From Clostridium hydrogenum (GTDB lineage: Bacteria; Bacillota; Clostridia; Clostridiales; Clostridiaceae), in assembly GCF_021432385.1 (NCBI RefSeq), contig NZ_JAEACT010000002.1:2834021-2898020 (forward strand): a stretch of 64,000 nt of DNA, given 5' to 3'. Made by a program: the position numbers and the translations under genes. Below, in pieces: positions 34,308-42,445 of the stretch (positions are counted from its first letter, which is position 1; the number at the start of each line of letters is the position of its first letter). Under the pieces are notes generated by a model, which saw nothing but the letters and a program-made list of their open reading frames with translations, was not told where the DNA came from and did not search any database.

Positions 34308-34321
34308 TGCAACCGTTTGCA
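34308..34321. promoter_or_regulatory. LacI-family operator TGCAACCGTTTGCA (malE promoter)
   Basis: Identical to the GH65 operator. On the minus strand it starts 10 bp after the -10 box of the malE promoter, so a bound repressor would block initiation. Confidence 0.75.
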
Positions 34322-34331
34322 ATACAACCTT

Positions 34332-34360
34332 ATTATATATTCAATTTTTTAATTAGTCAA
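34332..34360 (-). promoter_or_regulatory. promoter of malEFG
   Basis: On the minus strand, TTGACT (34360-34355) and a perfect TATAAT (34337-34332) are separated by 17 bp, a strong sigma-A promoter directly upstream of the operator. Confidence 0.75.
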
Positions 34361-34478
34361 TACCTTTGCCAATATTTTTTTGTGTTATGATAACGTTTTT
34401 TATGTAATAAATGTAAACTTTATTTGTTCATAGTTACAAATAAACTTTCATACACATACTAAAATTCAATTTTTTGCC

Positions 34479-34492
34479 TGCAACCGCTTTCT
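34479..34492. promoter_or_regulatory. possible second operator TGCAACCGCTTTCT upstream of malE
   Basis: The first eight bases match the good operators exactly; the second half is poor. It is about 170 bp upstream of the first operator, a distance that would allow looping. Tentative. Confidence 0.35.
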
Positions 34493-34672
34493 CAATCTTG
34501 TCAAAAAAACATATTATATTCAATATATATTAAGGTATTACATAATTAATTACAAATCATAATAATAAACCTGCCTAATAGTTAATAAAATAATATTAGG
34601 AAATGAAGATGCCTTAATTAAATAATCCTTATTTCTACAATAGCCCAATTTTCCGTAAACTACTGTATGCTG

Positions 34673-34792
34673 CGAAGTAAGTGTGTTGTAGGATAATTTA
34701 AATTAAAGGCTATGTTTTAAATAAGTGTGAAAATCAACACTTATTTAAAACATAGCCTTTTTATTTAATATCCTGCAATACACTTACTTCAC
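34673..34792. repeat. long palindrome, family 2 copy 2, at the chemoreceptor stop codon
   Basis: The inner arms GCTATGTTTTAAATAAGTGT and ACACTTATTTAAAACATAGC match the palindrome at 26663. The pairing extends outward imperfectly through GAAGTAAGTGTGTTGTAGGAT and ATCCTGCAATACACTTACTTC, right up to the stop codon of the MCP gene at 34789. It can act as a terminator for that gene on the minus strand. Confidence 0.8.
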
Positions 34793-36579
34793 ACTAATTT
34801 AAAGCCCTCTGTAATTTGATTTAATTTTTTTGACATTTTCAGCAATTCATCTGTAGCTTTTTCTACTTCGTCCATAGTTGCAAGTTGTTCCTGCACGCTT
34901 GAATTTATATTTTCTGTACCACTAGCTATTTCACTTGATTCATCAGCTATACCTGTAACAACCTTTTCTATTTCTTTAGAGCTCCTTGCCTGTTTATCAT
35001 TAGCCTCATTTATTTGCTCTATCTGATCTACTATGCTTTGTACATTTTCTATTATACTCTCTATAGCAGTTCCTACTTCAGATGCTCTAGAAACTCCATT
35101 AGTCACTTTTCTTTCAACTTCTCCTACTAAATTAACTGCAGTTGATGATTTTACTTGATTTTCTTTAACAAGTTCTGCTATCTGCGCCGCAGCATCATTA
35201 CTTCCATCAGCTAGTTTTCTGATTTCTTCTGCTACAACGCTAAAGCCCTTACCTGCTTCACCAGCACGTGCTGCTTCTATTGCAGCGTTTAGCGCTAGCA
35301 TATTTGTTTGCTCCGATATACCTGTTATTAGTTGTATAATTTCGCCTATTTTCTTAGAGGATTTATCAAGGTCATCTACCATACTTGATACTTCCCTTGA
35401 AGAAGAAGCTATTTCGTTTATTGAAGTTACAACTTGAGATATTTTTGCAGCACCTTCCTCTGCTGCTTCTTCTGCTTTTTTACTATTTAACGCAGTATTC
35501 CTAGTTGCCTCTAACGTTGCTTCTGAAAATTCTGCTGCTTCTGTAAGTGCCGCTGTGGTTTCCTCTACAGCAGCTGCTGAATCTGAAGTACTAGATGCTA
35601 TTTGTGATATCGTTGCTGAGACACCATCTAGTGACTTCGCTGTCTCCAAAGTAGCTTTGTTCAAATTCCCGCTTAAATCCGTTATTGTCTTAGCTGATAT
35701 AGATACTTCTTTAATTATTGCATGAAGCTTATCCATAAATAAGTCAAAGTTCTTACTCAATTCACCAACTTCATCTTTACTGTCATAACCTATTCTTTGA
35801 GTTAAGTCACCATCATTTTCTGAAATTTCTTTTAGCTTTGAAGTAACCTTTTTAACTGGTGCAACAATTTCTCTTGCTATAATTATAGACAAAATTAAAC
35901 TTATAAATATGCTAAGCACTAAAATTAATATTATTTCCACAATGGTTCTCTTAAAGAGACTTTGGCTCTCATTATAAGTATTCGCTGCAGCTTTCACATG
36001 AACATTTACAAGTTTATCAAAATCTGAAATCAACTTTGTCTTAGTATTATCAAAATTAGTTACATCACTATTTCCTTTTTTTAGTGATTCACGAGGTTTT
36101 TCATTACCACCATTATTACTCGTACCTGTGCTACTACCTGTAAAACTGCTTTGTTCTTTTACTCTTGACTCTGCCGATTTTAGATATGTATCCTTTGCTG
36201 CTATAAATTTATTATAATCACTCAAAAGAGTTTTAAACTCTGAATTATTTTTATACTCAGGATTATTTTTATATTGAGCTATTTCTTTATTTAGTGTTTT
36301 TACACGAGCGGCTATATAACTTTCTATAGTCTTTATGGATGCACTATCTTGTGCATCCATTATAGCACTTCCCTCGGTTCTAATATATTCAATATCTGAT
36401 TTTACATTTTCTAAACTTATAATTGGAACCATTCTCGAATTATTTAATTCTTTAATTTCAGAATTAACATTATAAACTTGCATTATCGAAGTAACACCAA
36501 TTATGACCAAAAACAATAGAAAAGAAAACGATAGCAATCCAATTTTCTTTGTAAGTTTTAAATTTCTAAAAAATTTCAT
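34789..36579 (-). CDS. methyl-accepting chemotaxis protein (4HB-type sensor)
   Basis: The protein has 596 residues from ATG 36579, after GGGGAGTGAAG; an in-frame ATG at 36639 has no such site. N-terminal helix at about 13-35, periplasmic four-helix-bundle sensor interrupted by a Ser/Gly/Asn-rich stretch ([16 protein letters not shown]), second helix, HAMP ([20 protein letters not shown]), then the signalling domain with the hairpin tip [30 protein letters not shown]. It signals to CheA/CheW. It is a single gene between palindromic repeats. The ligand is unknown. Confidence 0.92.
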   Translation of the reverse strand: MKFFRNLKLTKKIGLLSFSFLLFLVIIGVTSIMQVYNVNSEIKELNNSRMVPIISLENVKSDIEYIRTEGSAIMDAQDSASIKTIESYIAARVKTLNKEIAQYKNNPEYKNNSEFKTLLSDYNKFIAAKDTYLKSAESRVKEQSSFTGSSTGTSNNGGNEKPRESLKKGNSDVTNFDNTKTKLISDFDKLVNVHVKAAANTYNESQSLFKRTIVEIILILVLSIFISLILSIIIAREIVAPVKKVTSKLKEISENDGDLTQRIGYDSKDEVGELSKNFDLFMDKLHAIIKEVSISAKTITDLSGNLNKATLETAKSLDGVSATISQIASSTSDSAAAVEETTAALTEAAEFSEATLEATRNTALNSKKAEEAAEEGAAKISQVVTSINEIASSSREVSSMVDDLDKSSKKIGEIIQLITGISEQTNMLALNAAIEAARAGEAGKGFSVVAEEIRKLADGSNDAAAQIAELVKENQVKSSTAVNLVGEVERKVTNGVSRASEVGTAIESIIENVQSIVDQIEQINEANDKQARSSKEIEKVVTGIADESSEIASGTENINSSVQEQLATMDEVEKATDELLKMSKKLNQITEGFKLV

Positions 36580-36641
36580 TAGCTTCACTCCCCATGTGTA
36601 TAGATGTACAACTTGGAACATTGAAATTTTAAATTCCAAGT

Positions 36642-36921
36642 TTATCCTGACAAATTACAATTTGTCGAGGAGAAGCCAAAGTACAAAGTACAGAGTACAA
36701 AGTACAATGAAGGAGGATTTTTCTCCGCTATCGCTGCGAAAAAATCTGAAAACTTATTTTCTTTATTGCTGCGCAATCGCGCCATTGATGGCGCTCAGCG
36801 AAGCTGACACCATTTAAGTTTAAGATTTACCTGAGTAAAACGAAAGGTAAATCATCCTTCATTGTACTCTGTACTTTGTACTTTGTACTCTGCTCTAAAA
36901 ATTGTAATTTATCAGGATGAA
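36642..36921. repeat. intergenic cloverleaf repeat, copy G (GTAC-type arms, extra outer arm)
   Basis: The core and GTAC 7-mer arms occupy about 36679-36897. An extra outer pair, ATCCTGACAAATTACAATTT on the left and AAATTGTAATTTATCAGGAT on the right, lengthens the stem beyond other copies. Middle hairpins keep pairing with changed bases (GATTGC becomes TATTGCTGCGCAAT; GCGCCATTGATGGCGC), which looks compensatory. Confidence 0.85.
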
Positions 36922-37101
36922 TTTTGTATAAGCAATTTTAATATTTCAGGTTGTCTATCATCTATAAGTTATTTTTTGTATTATAAATATATCATGAACG
37001 AGCTAATGTAATCTCCGTAAAATTCACTTAAAATTGTGGCAAAATCAAGGCAATTTTCCCGCTTTAAAACCTTATTTTCTTTAAGATGTCTTATTTAAAT
37101 T

Positions 37102-37800
37102 CTATTTCCTAAATATAAATTCTGGATGCTGTACAAGAATGCTTATTGAAATATAAAATCCCATTAAAACTATTGTAATCAATATTCCCCATAAAGCAGC
37201 TGCTATAGCCTTATCCTTAAATTTACTTCTTTCAATGTAAATTTTAACATTAGCTGCATTATTCATTACATATTTTATTAGATACATGTAATTATCACTA
37301 TACAAATTAAATCTAACTTCTTTTTCATTAATGGGTTTTATAGATAGCACAACAACCTTATTTTCAAAAGGTATTTGTTTTGTTTCTATGGATTCAAGCT
37401 CATCAAATTTATAAGCTTTAACATTTAAAAATTGAAATGCATCATTTGCATGAATTATAAAAATTCTTTTATTGGTTAAAAGTATAACTCCTCTTGTTCC
37501 CCAATCATTCCAAACACCTGCTGTTATAGTTGTTGTTCCAACGCACCCAGTTAATATCTTTGCACCATTAACACCATAGGATTCAGCTGTAAATATATAC
37601 TCAGATTTTTCTCCTTCATCAAATTCATTTTCTAATTTTGATAAACCTTCATCAAAATTCATTCTATAATAAACACAAGTTATTCTATCCTTCATTTTTT
37701 TAAGAATTTCTTCCTTAACTTTTGTAGCTTCATACTTTTCTATCTCTTCATCAGTAAATGAAATATCATTGTATGACATAAGAATATCTCTATATTCCAT
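37102..37800 (-). CDS. unknown membrane-anchored protein with PH-like domain, next to a sigma factor
   Basis: The protein has 232 residues. I do not recognise a named family. The N-terminal part (1-75) is charged and helical. The middle (about 75-190) looks like a bacterial PH/GRAM-type beta domain (RGVILLTNKRIFIIHANDAFQFLNVKAY). One or two hydrophobic helices lie at the C-terminus (AIAAALWGILITIVLMGFYISISILV), leaving most of the protein in the cytoplasm. It is 11 bp downstream of the sigma factor gene, so the two are co-transcribed. An anti-sigma or sensor role is possible from context only. AGGGGCGAT precedes the start. Confidence 0.55.
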   Translation of the reverse strand: MEYRDILMSYNDISFTDEEIEKYEATKVKEEILKKMKDRITCVYYRMNFDEGLSKLENEFDEGEKSEYIFTAESYGVNGAKILTGCVGTTTITAGVWNDWGTRGVILLTNKRIFIIHANDAFQFLNVKAYKFDELESIETKQIPFENKVVVLSIKPINEKEVRFNLYSDNYMYLIKYVMNNAANVKIYIERSKFKDKAIAAALWGILITIVLMGFYISISILVQHPEFIFRK

Positions 37801-37811
37801 AATTATCGCCC

Positions 37812-38381
37812 CTATTCAAATTTAAAATTTATATTTTTTTCTTTTATAATCTTTTTTAATTTTCTTCGTCCTCTACTAAGCCTATTGTAAACAGATATTG
37901 TACTAATATTAAACTCTCTAGAAATATCCTTTACATCATCTCCTCTAAAATACCTTCTTATAAATATTTCCTTATCCTTTTCATCTAAATTATTTAATAA
38001 ACTGAAAATTTCTCTTCTATTTTCACTATTTAGATATTGAGCTTCAACATCATCTAAGGCTTTAACAGTTGCACTTTCTACATCAATGTCATTGCCTGTC
38101 TTTTTAATTTTCCTTTTATAAGTTAATGCTTTATTTTTAGTAACAGCAATAAGCCACCACTTAAAATTTCCCTTTTCCTTTGAAAAACAGTCTATATTTT
38201 GCCATAAACACATTAATACATCATCAACACATTCATAAATGCTTTCATGTTCATAACTTTCCCTAAGAACAGACTGAACAACGTTATAAATTAAAGAACC
38301 ATACTTATCTATTAATTTTGTTAAAGCATATTTATCTTTTTTTAATATTCCATCAACAATTTCTTCATCCTTAATCTCCAT
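37812..38381 (-). CDS. ECF-type RNA polymerase sigma factor
   Basis: The protein has 189 residues, with a strong CCAGGAGGTGAT before the ATG. Region 2 (ALTKLIDKYGSLIYNVVQSVL, DDVLMCLWQNIDCFSKEKGNFKWWLIAVTKNKALTYKRK) and region 4 (LDEKDKEIFIRRYFRGDDVKDISREFNISTISVYNRLSRGRRKLK) are clear. A short linker replaces region 3, as in ECF sigmas. It directs polymerase to a small regulon, often including its own promoter. No typical zinc anti-sigma gene follows; the PH-like membrane gene does. Confidence 0.88.
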   Translation of the reverse strand: MEIKDEEIVDGILKKDKYALTKLIDKYGSLIYNVVQSVLRESYEHESIYECVDDVLMCLWQNIDCFSKEKGNFKWWLIAVTKNKALTYKRKIKKTGNDIDVESATVKALDDVEAQYLNSENRREIFSLLNNLDEKDKEIFIRRYFRGDDVKDISREFNISTISVYNRLSRGRRKLKKIIKEKNINFKFE

Positions 38382-38468
38382 GCTTAATCACCTCCTGGTT
38401 TCACTTATATATACTTCAAGATGTGGCTTTTTTTGTCATATAAGTAATAAAAAAATAAAGACATAATA

Positions 38469-38720
38469 TAAAATTATTGCGAACCAACTTAATCAATTCA
38501 CAATGCACAGTCCACAATGCACAATGAAGGATGATTTGCCTTCCTTTCGTCAGCCAAATCTTAAATTTAAATATTATAAGCTTCGCTTAGCACCATAAAT
38601 GGTGCTATTGCGAAAGCAATAAAAAAATTAAATTTAAGATTTTCTGTAGCAAAGCGGAAGAAAATCATCCTTCATTGTGAATTGTGCATCGTGAATTGTG
38701 AATTGATTTAGGTAGCAATA
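38469..38720. repeat. intergenic cloverleaf repeat, copy H (CAC-type arms)
   Basis: The ends are TAAAATTATTGCGAACC and GGTAGCAATATTTAAA. The arms hold AATTCAC/AATGCAC 7-mers. The core is inverted relative to copy A and contains TTATAAGCTTCGCTTAGCACC and GGTGCTATTGCGAAAGCAAT. It fills the space between the sigma factor start and the dehydrogenase stop. Confidence 0.85.
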
Positions 38721-38741
38721 TTTAAATATTAAGTCTTAAAT

Positions 38742-39707
38742 TTATCCCCTATTTACAACATTAACCGCATTTCCATCAAGGTATTTCTTTAAATTATCTG
38801 CTGCAATACTCATAAGTCTTTCCCTTGCTTCTTTTGCAGCCCATGAAATATGAGGTGTTATAATACAATTTTTTGCAAATTTCAATGGATTATCCTTATG
38901 TATAGGCTCTCCAGACACAACATCAACAGCTGCTGCATATACTTTTCCACTTTCAAGTGCATCGGCAAGATCTTTTTCCACAATTAATCCACCTCTTGCA
39001 GTATTTATAATAATAACTCCATCCTTCATTTCTGAAATGCTAGCTTTGTTTATTACCCCTTTATTATTTTCAAAAAGTGGGCAATGAAGAGATATAACAT
39101 CTGAATTTCTAAATACATCATCTAAATCTGCAAACCTCAAATTTTCATTTTCAAGTGCTTTATCTGGATGTGGTGTATTAATAAGAAGTTTCATACCTAA
39201 AGCTTCTGCAGCTTTACCCATAGCTTTTCCTATACTTCCATATCCAATTATGCCAATTGTTTTCCCTGCAAGCTCAATAATAGGCTTTTTCCAATAACAA
39301 AAATCTTCACTATTTTCCCACTCACCTTTTTTAACAGATTCATTGTGAAGCCCAACATTATCACATATTTCAAGTAAAAGTGCAATTGACATTTGAACAA
39401 CAGACTCTGTTCCATACGCCGGAATATTTGTAACTACAATGCCTCTTTCCTTTGCCGCCTCCAAATCAACTACATTATATCCTGTAGCAAGAACTCCTAT
39501 ATATTTTAAATGTGGAAGTTTATTTATAATTTCTTTTGTCAAAATAGTTTTATTAGTAAAAAGTACTTCTGCCCCTTTTGATCTTTCAATTACCTTTTCA
39601 GTATTTTCTGTTCTGTCATATACTTTAAAATCTCCAAGTTCCTCTATTTCCTTCCAAGATAAATCCCCTGGATTTAATGCATATCCATCTAACACTACAA
39701 TTTTCAC
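38742..39707 (-). CDS. D-2-hydroxyacid dehydrogenase (glycerate/hydroxypyruvate type)
   Basis: The protein has 321 residues from GTG 39707, with AAGGAGG 9 nt upstream. NAD-binding motif GIIGYGSIGKAMGKAAEALG, catalytic Arg in NTARGGLIVEKDL, the Glu of the SGEP region and His in ITPHISWAAKEAR are present. It reduces 2-keto acids to D-2-hydroxyacids (or the reverse). GYNVVDLEAAKERGI is common in glycerate dehydrogenases. It is 13 bp downstream of a TIM-barrel isomerase, so the pair may process a sugar acid. Confidence 0.9.
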   Translation of the reverse strand: MKIVVLDGYALNPGDLSWKEIEELGDFKVYDRTENTEKVIERSKGAEVLFTNKTILTKEIINKLPHLKYIGVLATGYNVVDLEAAKERGIVVTNIPAYGTESVVQMSIALLLEICDNVGLHNESVKKGEWENSEDFCYWKKPIIELAGKTIGIIGYGSIGKAMGKAAEALGMKLLINTPHPDKALENENLRFADLDDVFRNSDVISLHCPLFENNKGVINKASISEMKDGVIIINTARGGLIVEKDLADALESGKVYAAAVDVVSGEPIHKDNPLKFAKNCIITPHISWAAKEARERLMSIAADNLKKYLDGNAVNVVNRG

Positions 39708-39720
39708 CTAAAATACCTCC

Positions 39721-40632
39721 TTAAACTCTTGCCCATGCTTCATTTAATACTCTCTTTGCATTTTCTATTACCGTCTTTGTATCCTCATCTTTATAAGGTT
39801 TAACTTCAAAGCTCACTATTGGTGGATTTTCTTTATTTAAAAAACCTATGAACTTTAGTATTCTTAAATATTCTGTAAGTTCTTCAACATCACATTCACT
39901 ATTAGGAAATCCAAAACCAGGGTGCTGATCACCATACCCCTCCATTGACGGGTCCTTAACTACACAATTTCCCATATGCGCATGAAGTATGTATTCTTGT
40001 ACTGGCAATATGGATTCCTCTATTGTTTCGTGAAGCAGCGGTATATGACTTAAATCAACTATAAGCCCAAAGTTATCATATTTCTCTTTTATTGCTTCTG
40101 CAAACATTTTTGCAAGCTTTGCAGGGCCAATAAGAGACTTTTTATCTATATCATAATCAAATACTTCTAGAAGAACTTTTAAATCGCCTTTTGATTTTGC
40201 ATACGCGCATAATTCTTCTGTAGATGCAATTAATGCTTCAAAAGCATCTCCTCTTCTTTCCAAAGGATATTTTCCACTTAAAAAAGCAAAGCCTTTTGCA
40301 TTCATTTCATAGGCTTCGTCAATTCCCTCTTTAAGGGTTTTTACTGCTTCCAGCCTTTTTTCTTCATCCAAATCATTTATATTAAGTCCTGTTGTAAGTA
40401 ATCTTGGCTGTGCACCATACGCTACTGCAAGCTTTGATTCCTCTAATATTTTCTTTGCATTTTCCCTTACATTTTTATCTTTTATCCAAGTAATTTCAAC
40501 AGCATCGAAATAATCATCCTTAGCTATTTTTTTTAGAGTTTCTTCTATTGGACCTTCACCACTTCCGCATTCTGGATATGCCATAAAGTGTATTAATCCA
40601 ACTTTCATATAATCGTGTATTGACTCATTCAT
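39721..40632 (-). CDS. sugar phosphate isomerase/epimerase family TIM-barrel protein
   Basis: The protein has 303 residues from ATG 40632, after GGGGGT; an ATG at 40647 precedes that site. LLEVFDYDIDKKSLIGP, LIVDLSHIPLLHETIEE, HAHMGNCVV and FEVKPYKDED supply the Glu, Asp/His and His metal ligands of the xylose-isomerase-like (AP endonuclease 2) fold. Substrate is unknown. It is co-directional with the dehydrogenase and next to the esterase/GH8 cluster, so a hemicellulose-derived sugar is possible. Confidence 0.8.
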   Translation of the reverse strand: MNESIHDYMKVGLIHFMAYPECGSGEGPIEETLKKIAKDDYFDAVEITWIKDKNVRENAKKILEESKLAVAYGAQPRLLTTGLNINDLDEEKRLEAVKTLKEGIDEAYEMNAKGFAFLSGKYPLERRGDAFEALIASTEELCAYAKSKGDLKVLLEVFDYDIDKKSLIGPAKLAKMFAEAIKEKYDNFGLIVDLSHIPLLHETIEESILPVQEYILHAHMGNCVVKDPSMEGYGDQHPGFGFPNSECDVEELTEYLRILKFIGFLNKENPPIVSFEVKPYKDEDTKTVIENAKRVLNEAWARV

Positions 40633-40763
40633 TTGTAATACCCCCATTAAATTCTTTTAAGTTTATTATAGTTTATTTTAATATAGATAAGCAACTTCAA
40701 ATGTAAAAAGCAAAAATGCCAAGTATATTCAATTAATCAATGCTCCTATATATCCATAAATAA

Positions 40764-40806
40764 AACCTCCTATATTCAACTTTTGAATACAGAAGGTTTT
40801 ATTTTT
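40764..40806 (-). terminator. rho-independent terminator after the carboxylesterase gene
   Basis: AAAACCTCCTATATTCAA and TTGAATACAGAAGGTTTT pair with two mismatches around a short loop and are flanked by T-rich DNA on both strands. It lies downstream of the minus-strand esterase gene ending at 40877. Confidence 0.65.
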
Positions 40807-40876
40807 CATCTTAAAATCCTCACAGATAACTTATTTCACCTATCATTAAAAAACTTTATTTTCTAAAATAATCATT

Positions 40877-42391
40877 TTATTTTTTCTTGAAATATTGCTT
40901 AACTAAAAACTTCATAAGCTCACTAGGCTGCTCTCTTAAAAACTCAGCTTTATCTCTAAATAACATTCCATAGGGTGCTTCTTTAGTATAGATTTCCCAC
41001 TTAGGCATATCTTCACCCGTGGAATCTTTTCCATTAGGATTTCCAGAACGTATAAAGTTAGCCCAATAGTTACACATCTGACGAGCAAGATCATAATGCT
41101 TTCCCACGAACGGTCTCCAGCACTTAGAAAGAGTTTCAAAAAAGAACCAAAGGTCTACTGAGTGAAAAGTACCTGGATTATCCCAGCCTGGTATTTCTGC
41201 ATCAAAATTATAATAATATAGCGGCTGCTTATTATCAGCATTTGCCTCTCCAACAATACGTGCCGCATATTCTACAAAGTTAACTGTAGCATTTTTTCGT
41301 ATTTCCTCAAGGCTGCTAGTTTGAGCTTTACAAAGTGCAAGAAACTCATTGGCATCCTCCCAAAACATTTTAGATGCCATATCCTTAAACTCATCAAGAT
41401 TCTTAACTTGTGGTTTATTAAAAAATTCAGAAGAAGTGTGCCCCAAAAGTACAGGTACCATTAAACGCTTGTTTTCAATGAAAAGTTCAAAGGCATCACC
41501 AACACAAAATGAATTATCAATAACTGTTCCCCAAAACTTATTATATTTTACTGCTTTATCTCGTATATATTTAGCATCAAGTCTGCGAGCTTCAGCAAGT
41601 GAAGAAACTCCAAGAAATTTAAAAAATTCTACCCCATCCTGCTCTGCATCAGCTAAATTATACTTACCTCTAGGTACTGGATTGCCAGGATAAAGCTCAG
41701 TAATCACGCCACTCTCTATAATTGCTTTCTGACAAAAATCTTCATTTTGAGGTGATGTAAGTTGGCTCAATACACTTCCGCCTCCAGCAGACTGCCCTCC
41801 TATAGTAATGTTATCAGGATCACCACCAAAAGCGGCAATATTACACTTAACCCATTGCGTCCCTGCCTGTTGATCAAGGTTTCCAAAATTTGCAGGAGCC
41901 TTTGGTGCTTCAGCGGTTATTTCAGGATGGCACAAAAAACCAAAAACATTTAGACGATAATTTACTGTTACGACAACTATGCCTCTTCGTGCAATACGCT
42001 CTCCATCAAACTCCATCTCAGCTGTACTTCCACATTGAAGCCCACCACCAAAATACCATACATATACAGGCAGCTTCTCATTAGGACTACAAGCTGGTGT
42101 CCATACGTTTAAATATAAACAATCCTCATCCATAGGTAGCTCTGGATCAACTGACCATTCCCTTGTATATATATTATTTACATCTATAACTGTAGGCGCT
42201 TGCATAGATGTTGGTGCAAATTCAAAGGCTTTTAAAACCCCTTTCCAGTCCTTTGCAGGCTGCGGTGCACGCCAACGATTTTCTCCTACAGGTGGTGCAG
42301 CAAATGGAATACCCTTGAAGCTTGTTATACGTGGATCTGCTGCTGGCAGCCCCTGAATTAAACCATTTTTAATTTTCACTGTTCTTAACAT
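40877..42391 (-). CDS. type B carboxylesterase
   Basis: The protein has 504 residues, with GGGAAGGAAG before the ATG. The alpha/beta hydrolase motif GGQSAGGGS places the nucleophile at S201. EDCLYLNVWTP and the oxyanion region YFGGGLQCGS are typical, and HSVDLWFFFET near the end supplies the catalytic His. No signal peptide, so the enzyme is cytoplasmic. It lies downstream of two further esterases and a GH8 enzyme on the same strand, suggesting deacylation of imported xylo-oligosaccharides; specificity is unproven. Confidence 0.9.
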   Translation of the reverse strand: MLRTVKIKNGLIQGLPAADPRITSFKGIPFAAPPVGENRWRAPQPAKDWKGVLKAFEFAPTSMQAPTVIDVNNIYTREWSVDPELPMDEDCLYLNVWTPACSPNEKLPVYVWYFGGGLQCGSTAEMEFDGERIARRGIVVVTVNYRLNVFGFLCHPEITAEAPKAPANFGNLDQQAGTQWVKCNIAAFGGDPDNITIGGQSAGGGSVLSQLTSPQNEDFCQKAIIESGVITELYPGNPVPRGKYNLADAEQDGVEFFKFLGVSSLAEARRLDAKYIRDKAVKYNKFWGTVIDNSFCVGDAFELFIENKRLMVPVLLGHTSSEFFNKPQVKNLDEFKDMASKMFWEDANEFLALCKAQTSSLEEIRKNATVNFVEYAARIVGEANADNKQPLYYYNFDAEIPGWDNPGTFHSVDLWFFFETLSKCWRPFVGKHYDLARQMCNYWANFIRSGNPNGKDSTGEDMPKWEIYTKEAPYGMLFRDKAEFLREQPSELMKFLVKQYFKKK

Positions 42392-42445
42392 GATAAAACT
42401 TCCTTCCCTTTACGAGCCTTAAGGTCTAATTTTAACATTTTAAAC

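Noticed and set aside
34263..34322. Extended MalE start at 34322
   Set aside because: It would translate the operator; ATG 34262 gives a proper lipoprotein signal peptide and has AAGGGGG upstream.
37102..38381. Sigma factor and membrane gene as a toxin-antitoxin pair
   Set aside because: Both sizes and the clear sigma region 2 and 4 motifs do not fit any toxin-antitoxin type.
7573..38720. Tandem 7-mer arms as CRISPR arrays
   Set aside because: The repeats are only 7 bp, form inverted arms, and have no spacers or cas genes nearby.
7573..38720. Cloverleaf repeats as ordinary rho-independent terminators
   Set aside because: Copies occur between divergent genes (19574) and upstream of starts (9430, 38469) in both orientations, and lack consistent T tracts.
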